64,000 nucleotides of DNA from Schaedlerella arabinosiphila (GTDB lineage Bacteria; Bacillota; Clostridia; Lachnospirales; Lachnospiraceae), in contig NZ_RHJS01000002.1 in NCBI RefSeq assembly GCF_003885045.1, forward strand, positions 1,116,001-1,180,000. Direction: 5' to 3'. The position numbers and the translations under genes were made by a program. Every line of letters begins with the position of its first letter. Position 1 is the stretch's first letter. Shown here in pieces: positions 8,322 through 16,967 of the stretch. The notes under the pieces were generated by a model. That model saw only the letters and a program-made list of their open reading frames with translations. It did not search any database and had not been told where the DNA came from.

Positions 8322-9041
8322 ATGCTGAATATTGCAGTATGTGAAGACGATGTATCCATGGGCTCCTATATAGAAAGATGCCTGTATCAGCAAGCATTTA
8401 AAGAGGGGCTGGACATTCATATAGAAGTCATGGATTCTTTCGAAGGATGCTTAAAGTACATAAGAGAAACGAACGAAGTGGACCTGCTGTTTCTGGACAT
8501 TGAACTGGGAAACAAAAACGGAATCCAATTAGCGGATTTTATCCGAAACGATCTTTGCAATGACTATCTGCAGATCGTATACGTTTCAGCGAAACAGTCT
8601 TACGCCATGGAACTGTTCGAGACTCATCCGCTGAATTTTCTTGTGAAACCCATAGACGAGAAAAAACTTGCAGACGTATTTCGGAAAGCAGCCAGGATCA
8701 TTGGACGAAGCGAAGAAACCTTCTGCTATAAAATAGGCCATGCATATAAAAAAGAATTTCTTTCGAATATCCTTTACTTTGAAGCCAACAACAGGGAAGT
8801 GGTCATGTATACAAACGAAGGCAGAGACGTTTTTTATGGGACATTAAAGAAGATCGGTGGGGAGCTGACAAAACGCGGCTTTTTCTTTTGCCACAAGTCC
8901 TTTCTTGTACATTATAAAAAAGTGAAAATATTTGAGCCCAATCAACTGGTTATGGAGAACGGGAGCGTTATACCAATCAGTCAGGCACGGAGGAAGGAAG
9001 TAAAAGAAATGCAGTTGGATATGGAATTGAGGAATCTATAG
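8322..9041 (+). CDS. LytTR response regulator (AgrA-like)
   Basis: The 239-residue protein has a receiver domain (acidic pair D9/D10 in CEDD, phospho-acceptor D59 in LFLDIEL, Lys in FLVKPID) followed by a LytTR DNA-binding domain with the family patterns ILYFEANNREVVMYT and FFFCHKSFLVHYKKV. ATG 8322 is chosen because AAAGGGAG lies upstream and residues before it are not part of a receiver fold. The stop abuts the start of the kinase gene at 9042, so they form one operon. No AgrB/AgrD-like pheromone genes are visible nearby. Confidence 0.9.
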   Translation: MLNIAVCEDDVSMGSYIERCLYQQAFKEGLDIHIEVMDSFEGCLKYIRETNEVDLLFLDIELGNKNGIQLADFIRNDLCNDYLQIVYVSAKQSYAMELFETHPLNFLVKPIDEKKLADVFRKAARIIGRSEETFCYKIGHAYKKEFLSNILYFEANNREVVMYTNEGRDVFYGTLKKIGGELTKRGFFFCHKSFLVHYKKVKIFEPNQLVMENGSVIPISQARRKEVKEMQLDMELRNL

Positions 9042-10358
9042 ATGGAACTGAATGTATACCAGATCGTCTATATCATGGGAAATGCGTTTCAGGAATATAT
9101 GGTATACCGATTTTTTCACATTTTTTACCCGGAGCAGAAGGCAAAAAAACGATGCCTTGAAATCCTGATTTATCTGTTTTGCTTTGCCGCCGCCATGCTC
9201 CTGCATGTTTCAGGAACCGGCGACGCGGCTATATTGGGCTGCAATCTGGTCTGTCTGGCGGCGGTCTCCTCCCTTTACAGGGAAAACTTCAAGAAAAATC
9301 CAGGGGCCATACTTGTAATCCTGCTGGTTCTTTGGATGGCAGAACCGGCTGTTTTGACATTGCTCAAATATCTGGACAAACACAGGAATATGGGGAGTAC
9401 GGGACTTGCCGTGTTCGGAATTTACGCGTCCAAAATCGCGGTTTATACAGTCGTTTTATTCATATCCAGTGTTCAGAAACGGCAAAAGGGAGTGAAGGTT
9501 TCGATTCCCCAATGGATCTTTATGGCAGTTTTGCCGATGGGAAGCTGCTACCTGCTGTCGGACATTTTGTACATCAGTGGAGACGGGATGCTGAACCGGG
9601 TATTGGATATGACGGTGCTCATCGTATTCCTGTTGAATATCGGAATTTTCTGGCTGTATGATTTCAGCATCCAGGCAATGGATCAGGAATATGAAAAGCA
9701 AATATTGCTGAAAGAAAACCTGTATTTTGAAAAACAGTTGGAAAACCAGAAGCAGTCCATAGCCGTGTGGAAGAAATTAAAGCATGATCTGAAAAATCAC
9801 TTGATTGTTTTGATGGGAATGCTGGAGGAAAATGAAGAACGTGCTGCAAAAGAATATCTGCATGATCTGATGAACGATAGGGTTGACAGCAGGAAAGAAA
9901 TCCAGACAGGAAATACAGCGATTGACAGCATTGTCAACTATAAGTTATTGGAAGCAAAACAGCGTCATATTCAGTTTGACCTGGAGATCCAGATACCGGA
10001 GAATCTGCAGGTTTCCTCCTATGCAATGTCTGTGATCCTGGGAAACGCAATCGACAATGCCCTTGAGGCTGCGGAAAAGACGGAGGAAAAGCGCATCAGC
10101 CTGGTGATCAAATATACGAAAGGACGGCTGCTGATCCGGGTCAGCAATCCTTTTTCGGGCCGGTTGGATGAAAAAGGCGCCGGGAGATTCAGGACAGGCA
10201 AAGCGGATCAGAAAAACCACGGGCTCGGATTAAAAAATATGGAAGAGGCGGCAGAGAAGCTGGGCGGGGTTATGCGGGTTCATACGGAGCGGCAGGTCTT
10301 TACCCTGACGATGCTATTATATGTTTCAGATCAGAATGAGAAGAAAGTGGGGGATTGA
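9042..10358 (+). CDS. GHKL-type sensor histidine kinase (AgrC-like)
   Basis: The 438-residue protein has about six hydrophobic segments in residues 1-205 and a cytoplasmic kinase core. H248 lies in the LKHDLKNHL phospho-acceptor box. The N box is VILGNAIDNALEAA and the G box NHGLGLKNM. Such kinases sense peptides or other extracellular ligands and signal to a LytTR regulator, here encoded immediately upstream with no spacing. The next gene, a large lipoprotein, has its own promoter with an upstream dyad and is the obvious candidate target. Confidence 0.88.
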   Translation: MELNVYQIVYIMGNAFQEYMVYRFFHIFYPEQKAKKRCLEILIYLFCFAAAMLLHVSGTGDAAILGCNLVCLAAVSSLYRENFKKNPGAILVILLVLWMAEPAVLTLLKYLDKHRNMGSTGLAVFGIYASKIAVYTVVLFISSVQKRQKGVKVSIPQWIFMAVLPMGSCYLLSDILYISGDGMLNRVLDMTVLIVFLLNIGIFWLYDFSIQAMDQEYEKQILLKENLYFEKQLENQKQSIAVWKKLKHDLKNHLIVLMGMLEENEERAAKEYLHDLMNDRVDSRKEIQTGNTAIDSIVNYKLLEAKQRHIQFDLEIQIPENLQVSSYAMSVILGNAIDNALEAAEKTEEKRISLVIKYTKGRLLIRVSNPFSGRLDEKGAGRFRTGKADQKNHGLGLKNMEEAAEKLGGVMRVHTERQVFTLTMLLYVSDQNEKKVGD

Positions 10359-10411
10359 CCCGATGCACGTTCTTCTCTTTTTTTACGCGTTGATTTACAA
10401 CAAAAAGAACG

Positions 10412-10458
10412 TAAGTTACTACAACTTATATTGGGAAAGCATGGATGTGAACTATAAT
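10412..10458 (+). promoter_or_regulatory. Promoter with upstream dyad ahead of the DUF6034-like lipoprotein gene
   Basis: TTGGGA (10431-10436) and TATAAT (10453-10458) are 16 bases apart. Directly upstream is an inverted repeat TAAGTT (10412-10417) and AACTTA (10423-10428). The position just above a weak -35 fits an activator such as the LytTR regulator encoded upstream; this is inference. Confidence 0.45.
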
Positions 10459-10508
10459 AGCAACCAGCAAATCGTCATCAAACTCACTTACTGCGAAAGG
10501 ATAACACT

Positions 10509-12023
10509 ATGGAAAAAGAGAAGATGAAATTCAAAAAAGTATTGGCGTTATTTGCGCTTGGCACAGCGGCCTGCTTTCTGCCAGGCTGCCGGGAAACACC
10601 GGAGAAAAGCGCGGTAGTCAGCAAGGCTGACGGGCTCGACGAGTCAGTCATTGCAGCTCCGTTAGAGGAAGGGCAGACAAGGAAGGCAGACATGCCGAAG
10701 CATTGGAGCGCAAAACATACCAGCAGCGACGGAAAAATGACAATCACCGCGGATCTGGACTTAGAGGCGCCGCAGTTGGGAAACCTTCCCGTACTGGAGA
10801 TGAAGAACCACAAAATAACACAGGAGGAGCTGGAAAAGCTGGTTCATTATTTTGCGGAGGGCCAGGACCTGTTCGTACCCAAGGCAGATACGAAGGAAGT
10901 GTATCAAAAAATCCTGGACCGGATAGAGAAGGGGGAGGGAGCCTACAGCAACGAAGGCGATCTCTATAATATGGAGATCAAGGGCTATGTAGAAAAAGGG
11001 CTGGAACTTGCGCCGGAAACGTCAGGGCCAGACCAGAAAGCGGAGGTTGTTTTTCAAAAAAAGAGCGAAGATGCCGCCAGAAATGCGGCAAAAGGAAGGG
11101 CCGCTGAAACAAAGGAGCAGGAGAGCTATTTCGTGGCAGACATCGGAAAAGGGAGAGAGTCCTGTATTGAGGCTGTGACCTATGACCCGGATTCAGGCAA
11201 TGACAGCTCCTTTTCATGGAAAACAGGAGAAGCTGTGTCAGATGAATTGGATATTCAATATTATCTTCGGTGGAATGAAAGTGGAAATACAGAATATGCA
11301 GCGCGTTTTCAGGAACTGGCAGAGAGATTCCATGCAGCTTTGGAAAAAGAAACGGTGACGGAGGAAGAGGGGGAAGTCCAGGCGAGACAGGTGATGGAAG
11401 AGCTGGAGCTGCCGGAGATGAGGGTATCCTCCCTGGAAAAGATCTTATGGTTTCCGAAGGGCTCGATCCCCGAAGAAGGGTCCCCCGGGAACAGTGAGGA
11501 TTTCCTGTGGCAGGCAGACCTGTCAAAGGCAGCGGCCGGATACCGGTATACGTTTACACGGAAAACAAACGGACTCTTTTTGATCCGGGGCGGAATGGCG
11601 CTGAATGGCACCGGGGAAGTATACGCGCCGCCGTTTCCGGTAGAAACCGTGCAGATTACGGTGACGGAAAAAGGGGTTCAGGCGTTTTCCTGGGAAGGCA
11701 TAAGCGAAGAATCAGCAATTGTGGCGGAGAATACGGAGCTGCTTGAATTTGAAGAAATCCAGGAATGGCTCTTTAAGCAGATTACTTACTGGTATACCCA
11801 AAAAAAGGTTCCCCCTGAGGAAAATATGAGATTTTCCTATCCGGTGATAGGTGCGGAAATAGGATATACGTATATTCCGGCTTATGAAAAACCAGACTGC
11901 GTCTGGATGGTTCCCGCATGGAACTTTCAGGTTATGGAACAGGTCAACGGCCGGGATATGCAGTACCTGGAATGGACGATCAATGCCCTGGACGGGGGAG
12001 TGGTCGGTGAGATATTGAATTAG
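10509..12023 (+). CDS. DUF6034-like lipoprotein
   Basis: The 504-residue protein has a lipoprotein signal peptide ending FLPGC (Cys about residue 26) and then a long, charged, soluble extracellular domain without further membrane segments. The sequence pattern (KHWSAKHTSSDGKMTITADLDL near residue 68, a C-terminal CVWMVPAWNFQ repeat) matches what I recall of DUF6034 proteins, which occur in Clostridia next to LytTR systems; function unknown. AAAGGA lies 7 bases before ATG 10509. It is terminated by the hairpin at 12034 and probably under control of the preceding two-component pair. Confidence 0.7.
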   Translation: MEKEKMKFKKVLALFALGTAACFLPGCRETPEKSAVVSKADGLDESVIAAPLEEGQTRKADMPKHWSAKHTSSDGKMTITADLDLEAPQLGNLPVLEMKNHKITQEELEKLVHYFAEGQDLFVPKADTKEVYQKILDRIEKGEGAYSNEGDLYNMEIKGYVEKGLELAPETSGPDQKAEVVFQKKSEDAARNAAKGRAAETKEQESYFVADIGKGRESCIEAVTYDPDSGNDSSFSWKTGEAVSDELDIQYYLRWNESGNTEYAARFQELAERFHAALEKETVTEEEGEVQARQVMEELELPEMRVSSLEKILWFPKGSIPEEGSPGNSEDFLWQADLSKAAAGYRYTFTRKTNGLFLIRGGMALNGTGEVYAPPFPVETVQITVTEKGVQAFSWEGISEESAIVAENTELLEFEEIQEWLFKQITYWYTQKKVPPEENMRFSYPVIGAEIGYTYIPAYEKPDCVWMVPAWNFQVMEQVNGRDMQYLEWTINALDGGVVGEILN

Positions 12024-12033
12024 AGGGAGGAAG

Positions 12034-12091
12034 AAAAAATTCGGTATCATCAGCCAATCCGCAGAGATTAGCTGAAGATACCGGATTTTTA
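12034..12091. terminator. Bidirectional terminator between the lipoprotein gene and prs
   Basis: CGGTATC (12042-12048) pairs with GATACCG (12077-12083), and TCAGC (12050-12054) with GCTGA (12071-12075). An A run on the left and a T run on the right let it work for both convergent genes. Confidence 0.75.
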
Positions 12092-12103
12092 TGTTATTGG
12101 GAT

Positions 12104-13282
12104 TTAAGACTCTGCTTTCATCCGCCTTTCCAGAAGCGCATGGATCTTCTCCGTCGGCGTCATGACAGATCCGATCGCGGTATCATGATTCAGGGAATCA
12201 ATGATGATGGCAAGGTACTTGCTTAAGTCCGCCATGATAAAATAAGGCTTCTCCTTTGCTTCCGGCGGAAGATAGGTCAGGTTTGTGGTGATGACCTTGT
12301 TGAGATATCCGTTTTCATAGTATTCATCGAACTTTTCAAAACCATCGGTAAACAGGCCGAAGGTGGTGCAGGCAATGACCCGCTTTGCCTTCCGTTCCTT
12401 GAGCTGCTTGGCCACATCCAGCATGCTTTCTCCGGAGGAGATCATGTCGTCAATGATGATCACATCCTTGTCCTTCACATCGTCCCCGAGAAATTCATGG
12501 GCTACGATGGGGTTTTTTCCGTTTATGATCTTCGAATAATCCCGGCGTTTGTAGAACATTCCCATATCTACGCCCAGCATATTGGAAAAATACACGGCCC
12601 TGTGCATAGCGCCTTCGTCCGGGCTGATGACCATCAGATGATCCTTATCCACGGCCAGATCCGGCACCTCGCGGAACAGCGCTTTCATGAACTGGTAAAG
12701 GGGATTGAAGCTGTCAAATCCGTTGAGCGGGATGGCGTTCTGAACCCGGGGATCGTGGGCGTCAAAGGTAATGATGTTGGCGATCCCCATGGACGCCAGT
12801 TCTTCCAGTGCCAGCGCACAGTCCAGGGATTCCCGTTTGGTCCGCTTGTGCTGGCGGCTCTCATACAGGAAGGGCATGATCACCGTGATTCGGTGGGCCT
12901 TACCTGTAGCCGCGGAGATGATTCTCTTCAGATCCTGAAAATGGTCGTCCGGGGACATATGGTTCGGATGTCCGTTGACCGTATAGGTCAGGCTGTGGTT
13001 GCACACGTCTGTCATGATAAACAGGTCCGTACCGCGGATGCTCTCCTTGAGGATACCCTTTCCCTCGCCGCTTCCGAAGCGGGGGCAGCAGCAGTCTACG
13101 AGATAATTTTTGGATCGGTAATTCACATACAAGGGGGATTCTGAGACTTCATTGATCGTATTTTTCCGAAACGATACGATATGGTCGTTCACCTTTTGTC
13201 CAAGTTCACTGCAGCTTTCCATAGCAACGAGCTTCAGCGGTGCGACCGGGAGGGTTTTTTCTAATAATTCGATGTTTGACAT
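12104..13282 (-). CDS. prs: Ribose-phosphate pyrophosphokinase (PRPP synthetase)
   Basis: This enzyme makes PRPP from ribose 5-phosphate and ATP for purine, pyrimidine, His and Trp synthesis. At 392 residues it is longer than the usual 310-320. It matches the long clostridial variant with extra N-terminal sequence (VDCCCPRFGSGEGKG). The PRPP-binding loop VIIIDDMISSGESM near residue 275 is intact, as are the FLYESRQHKRTKRES nucleotide loop near 140 and the ITFDAHDPR motif near 172. AGGAGAGAA precedes the ATG. It is transcribed alone, facing away from the maltodextrin operon. Confidence 0.93.
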   Translation of the reverse strand: MSNIELLEKTLPVAPLKLVAMESCSELGQKVNDHIVSFRKNTINEVSESPLYVNYRSKNYLVDCCCPRFGSGEGKGILKESIRGTDLFIMTDVCNHSLTYTVNGHPNHMSPDDHFQDLKRIISAATGKAHRITVIMPFLYESRQHKRTKRESLDCALALEELASMGIANIITFDAHDPRVQNAIPLNGFDSFNPLYQFMKALFREVPDLAVDKDHLMVISPDEGAMHRAVYFSNMLGVDMGMFYKRRDYSKIINGKNPIVAHEFLGDDVKDKDVIIIDDMISSGESMLDVAKQLKERKAKRVIACTTFGLFTDGFEKFDEYYENGYLNKVITTNLTYLPPEAKEKPYFIMADLSKYLAIIIDSLNHDTAIGSVMTPTEKIHALLERRMKAES

Positions 13283-13529
13283 AAATTCTCTCCTGTACTT
13301 TGTGCATACTTTTTACAATGCGGTGCCTTAAAAACTAGTTTTTTGTATAATTTGTCTCCATATATGGTTATATCATTTTTTCTGCCGAAATTCAAGATAA
13401 CACGAGAAATAAAGCCGAAAATCCACAGGCAGATTGGGAAGTATGCGTATCATTGCGGAGTGAAATAGCAGATTTTTGGTTATACAGAAGCTGAATTGGA
13501 AGGGCTGCTATTTCGGAGGAACAAGCACA

Positions 13530-13682
13530 ATGCCGGTGGGATCAAATGCAAAGAGGATCTCTGAGATCACAGAGGCGTTCTCTAAGATAGACCCGAATGA
13601 CAAACGTACTTATGACGCCCCCGTAGACAGATTCCAGGAGATCATGGGGCCATTCAGGGGTGGATATATGTTCCGCCCCTGA
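13530..13682 (+). CDS. Small ORF of unknown function (50 aa), possibly a remnant
   Basis: An ATG at 13530 is preceded by GGAGGA at 13515-13520 and opens a 50-residue frame. It contains KRISEITEAFSKIDPNDKR and ends GGYMFRP. No family is recognised. It lies alone in the 580-base gap between prs and the maltodextrin operon. It could be a true small protein or the end of a decayed gene. Confidence 0.3.
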   Translation: MPVGSNAKRISEITEAFSKIDPNDKRTYDAPVDRFQEIMGPFRGGYMFRP

Positions 13683-13711
13683 AATTTTTTCCGGCTGTGC
13701 GGTTGGAAAAA

Positions 13712-13771
13712 AGGTAAACGTTTTCTTTCTTTTCTTGGTAAAAATCTCTGTTTTTTATTGTAAACGATCAA
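13712..13771 (+). promoter_or_regulatory. Two LacI-type operator-like sites ahead of the maltodextrin operon
   Basis: AGGTAAACGTT (13712-13722) continues as TTTC, giving an AAACGTTT core with the central CG typical of LacI-family operators. A second half-like site TTGTAAACGATCAA lies at 13758-13771. The first is identical over 11 bases to the reverse complement of the site in the lacI-type gene promoter at 33803-33813. No clear -35/-10 pair could be fixed here. Confidence 0.5.
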
Positions 13772-13864
13772 AATATATGGTAAAAACTACTTAAATATCT
13801 GATATATATCCGATGAAAGCAAATACAGCAGGAAAGTGTTTTATCAAAAAGGAGGAAGGAATCA

Positions 13865-15133
13865 ATGAAAAAGAGAATCGCAATGCTGCTTTGCGCGGCG
13901 ATGGCCGCATCGTTATTTACCGGATGCAGTTCAGGCGGGAACGGGGCGGAGCCCAAGGAAGATGCTGCTGAAAACGAAGGCAGTGAGGAGCAGACTGCGG
14001 AGGCAGAGGAGATCAGCATCTGGCACGACGGCGACGAGGCAATCATGGATGTCATTGAAAGCTAGGTGAATGAGAAGCTCGGCGGGGATGGCATTACAGT
14101 GAAGTTTGAGAAGAAAAGCGGCCTGACAGACCAGATCAAGCTCTATGGCAGCGATGGGGAGAGCGGCCCGGATATGTATATGTATGCACATGATTCCCTG
14201 GGTACCTTTGTAGAGATGGGAGTGCTCTCGCCCCTGTCGGACATCGTCGGGGAAGAGGTCTATGCCGACATGCTTCCCATGACACAGGAGGCCGGATTAT
14301 ACAAAGGGGAACAGTATCTGCTTCCGGTCTATTTTGAAACACTGCTCTTTATGTATAATAAGGATCTGTGGGAAGGGGAGGTTCCGTCCACAACAGAAGA
14401 CCTGTATACATATATGGAAGCGCATACGGATACGGCGGCAGGCACATATGCATTGGTAAACCAGCATTCCACAGCCTATAATGTATCCCCGTTCATCCAT
14501 GGGTTCGGAGGATATATCATTGATGAGGATGCTGCCCCGGGGCTGGCGGATGAAAAAACAAAAGAAGCCATTGAGTACAATAAAAAATTCGCCGCACTGC
14601 AGGCTGACGGCGATTATAATACGGTAACAACACTGTTTAATGAAGGGAAAGCGGCGGCGATCATCGGCGGGCCATGGCTGGTACCTGGGATCAAAGATGC
14701 CGGGATAGACCTGGGAATCCAGTCTCTGTCAGACTTTACTTTGCCGGGCGGGGAGAGCCTTGCACCCTATTCAGGGATTCAGGGGATCGGAGTCATGAAG
14801 CATGCGGCTGAGGAGAAAAAGGATGCGGCTGCAAAGGTGCTTGCCGCATTGGCAGCCCCGGAAGTCGGCATTGCGCTTGCAGAAAAAGCAAGCTGCGCGC
14901 CGGCAAACCAGAAGGCATACGATGAGGATTCTGTAAGCAGCAACGAAATGATCGCGGCAATGAAGCGGACTGCGGAGACGGCCAAACCTATGCCGAATAT
15001 TCCGGAGATGAGTGTGATGTGGGGGCCGGCAGAATCCCTTCTGGCAGCGGTAAACAAATCCGGAGAGGATCTGGACGCAGCAGCGGAAAAATATCAGGCA
15101 GAAGCAGAGACTGCGATCGCGGATATGCAGTAG
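13865..15133 (+). pseudogene. Maltose/maltodextrin-binding lipoprotein gene interrupted by an in-frame TAG
   Basis: Residues 1-66 (13865-14062) give a lipoprotein signal peptide with lipobox LFTGCSS and the first strand of a type 1 extracellular solute-binding protein (ISIWHDGDEAI). A TAG at 14063-14065 follows. The same frame then continues without a break as the rest of the protein (VNEKLGGDGITVKFEKK to the end at 15133): PDMYMYAHDSLG, GKAAAIIGGPW and ALAAPEVGIALAEKASCAPAN are typical MalE features. Read through, the product would be 422 residues, normal for the family. GTG 14066 could restart translation, but that product would lack the signal peptide. Intact permease genes follow. The cause may be a single-base mutation (for example CAG or AAG to TAG), suppression, or an assembly error. 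Confidence 0.85.
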
Positions 15134-15196
15134 CATAGATGTATCAGGGCATTACAGCTTGCATCCGGTCAGGGATGCAAGCTGCCCGTTGCGCGG

Positions 15197-15222
15197 GTGT
15201 GCGTCAAGACGCACACTTTTTT
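15197..15222 (+). repeat. Intercistronic palindrome between the MalE- and MalF-like genes
   Basis: GTGTGCGTCAAGACGCACAC (15197-15216) is a palindrome around a two-base AA centre and is followed by TTTTTT (15217-15222), so it resembles a terminator or attenuator. The same palindrome in the other orientation begins both copies of the 87-base repeat at 58.5 kb. Hairpins between binding-protein and permease genes commonly limit permease expression. Confidence 0.65.
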
Positions 15223-15237
15223 GAAAGGGGAAACAGT

Positions 15238-16125
15238 ATGAAGAACAGACAGAAATTACGTCCATGGATCTACAGTCTGCCTGCGCTTACGCTGGTAGGG
15301 TTGATCGTCGTCTTTCCCATTTTATACACAGGCTATATCTCATTGACGAACATGAACCTTTATCACTGGGACAATTACGAACTGATCGGGCTGGATAATT
15401 TTGGGCGGGCTCTGCTGAAAGTGGATTCGGGATTCTTGAAAGCGCTGCTCACAACAGTCCTGTGGACGGTTTTTAACATGGTGATACAGGTGGTCCTGGC
15501 TTTTTTCATTGCCCTTGGCCTGAATGTCCGGGAAATGAAGCTGGCAAGGGTCTATAAGACGCTCCTCATGTTTCCATGGGCAATGCCGGCATATGTTTCC
15601 ATACTTTTATGGCGTGTGGGGATGTTTAACACAGAGTTCGGATTCCTGAACAAGATCCTTTTAAGCCTGGGCCTGGGGAAGATGAATTTCCTGTCAGAAA
15701 ATATCCCGGCGTTTCTTTCCTGTATGGTGCTGAACCTGTGGATGGCGCTGCCGTTTATGATCATGATGATGGACGGCGCGCTGCAGAGTGTGGACAGGAG
15801 CTACTACGAAAGCGCCAGACTGGACGGAGCCGGGTTCTGGAAGCAGTGCCGGTATATCACGGTTCCCGCGATCCGACCGATCCTTCTGCCTTCCGTCATC
15901 ATGACCACATTTACGACATTCAAGCAATTTGATATCGTGTATCTGCTCACCATGCAGAAAGGCTCCCTGTCCGGGGCAACGCTGCAGACGATCATTACCT
16001 ATGCGCACCAGAATGCGTTTGTATCAAATAATTATGGGCTGTCCTCGGCAGTGTCCATTGTGATTTTTGGTTTTATCATTGTATTTTCATTGTTTACGAA
16101 CCGGGGAGTAAAGGAGGAGGCATGA
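15238..16125 (+). CDS. Maltodextrin-type ABC transporter permease (MalF-like)
   Basis: The 295-residue inner-membrane protein has about six transmembrane segments and the EAA-loop motif ESARLDGAGFWKQCRYITVPAIRP near residue 185, where the permease contacts the ATPase. ATG 15238 is chosen for GAAAGGGGA upstream; the longer frame from 15139 runs through the hairpin. It overlaps the next permease by four bases (ATGA). No ATPase gene is in this operon, so a shared MsmK-type ATPase elsewhere is expected, as is common for clostridial sugar importers. Confidence 0.9.
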   Translation: MKNRQKLRPWIYSLPALTLVGLIVVFPILYTGYISLTNMNLYHWDNYELIGLDNFGRALLKVDSGFLKALLTTVLWTVFNMVIQVVLAFFIALGLNVREMKLARVYKTLLMFPWAMPAYVSILLWRVGMFNTEFGFLNKILLSLGLGKMNFLSENIPAFLSCMVLNLWMALPFMIMMMDGALQSVDRSYYESARLDGAGFWKQCRYITVPAIRPILLPSVIMTTFTTFKQFDIVYLLTMQKGSLSGATLQTIITYAHQNAFVSNNYGLSSAVSIVIFGFIIVFSLFTNRGVKEEA

Positions 16126-16967
16126 GTACGAAAAAAATAAAACGTATGGCGGGGCTTACAGTTTTAAATCTGATCTTTATCATCATCTGCCTGCTCGCGC
16201 TGATCCCGATCCTGTATGCGGTTTCCCTGTCATTCTGCAATGGGGGTTCCGGGTTAAGTTCCGATCTGTCGTTCTGGCCCAAAGATCCCACCTGGAAGAA
16301 TTATTCCGCAATCCTGATGGAAGAACCGTTCCTGCTCTGGCTTAAAAACTCCGCGGTCCTGAGTGTGGGAACGATGATCGCGGCAATGGGGACGGCGGTC
16401 ACGGCGGCCTATGCATTTTCAAGATACCGTTTTAAAGGAAGGAACGGGGTGCTTCAGGCTCTTCTGATCTTGAATGCATTTCCCCAGATTTTATCTATGT
16501 TCGCGATCTTCCGCCTGTTTAAGACCTTCCATCTGCTCAATTCCTATCTCGGCCTGATCATCGTTTATGCAGGGAGCATGTGCATTTTCAGCATCTGGAA
16601 TATGAAGGGGTATTTCGACACGATCCCGGTGGAGATCGAGGAGGCGGCCAGGATCGACGGCGCGGGAAGCGGACAGATCCTGATGAAGGTGGTGCTTCCA
16701 TTGGCAAGGCCGGCGATCATCGTGACATCGGTCATGGTGCTGATCTTTGTGTGGAATGAGTACCTGTTTTCCACTACCTTTATGATGAATGAAGGGAGTT
16801 ACACGCTGGCGGCCGGATTATACCAGCTCCAGACCAGTGATTACAGCAGGAGCTGGCCGTTATTTTCCGCGGCGGCGATCCTGGTATCGATCCCGATCCT
16901 GATCGTATTTTTCTGCATTCAGAAATATATGGTGTCAGGTTTGACGGCAGGGGGTGTCAAAGGATGA
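16122..16967 (+). CDS. Maltodextrin-type ABC transporter permease (MalG-like)
   Basis: The 281-residue protein has about six membrane segments and the permease loop EIEEAARIDGAGSGQILMKVVLPLARP near residue 168. It has the MalG-type C-terminus MVSGLTAGGVKG. Its ATG overlaps the MalF-like stop, and its own stop overlaps the GH13 gene (ATGA), indicating tight translational coupling. It works as a heterodimer with the preceding permease. Confidence 0.92.
   Translation: MSTKKIKRMAGLTVLNLIFIIICLLALIPILYAVSLSFCNGGSGLSSDLSFWPKDPTWKNYSAILMEEPFLLWLKNSAVLSVGTMIAAMGTAVTAAYAFSRYRFKGRNGVLQALLILNAFPQILSMFAIFRLFKTFHLLNSYLGLIIVYAGSMCIFSIWNMKGYFDTIPVEIEEAARIDGAGSGQILMKVVLPLARPAIIVTSVMVLIFVWNEYLFSTTFMMNEGSYTLAAGLYQLQTSDYSRSWPLFSAAAILVSIPILIVFFCIQKYMVSGLTAGGVKG

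Noticed and set aside
15139..15237. Longer start for the MalF-like permease
   Set aside because: It would translate through the intercistronic palindrome; ATG 15238 has a ribosome site and matches the family N-terminus.
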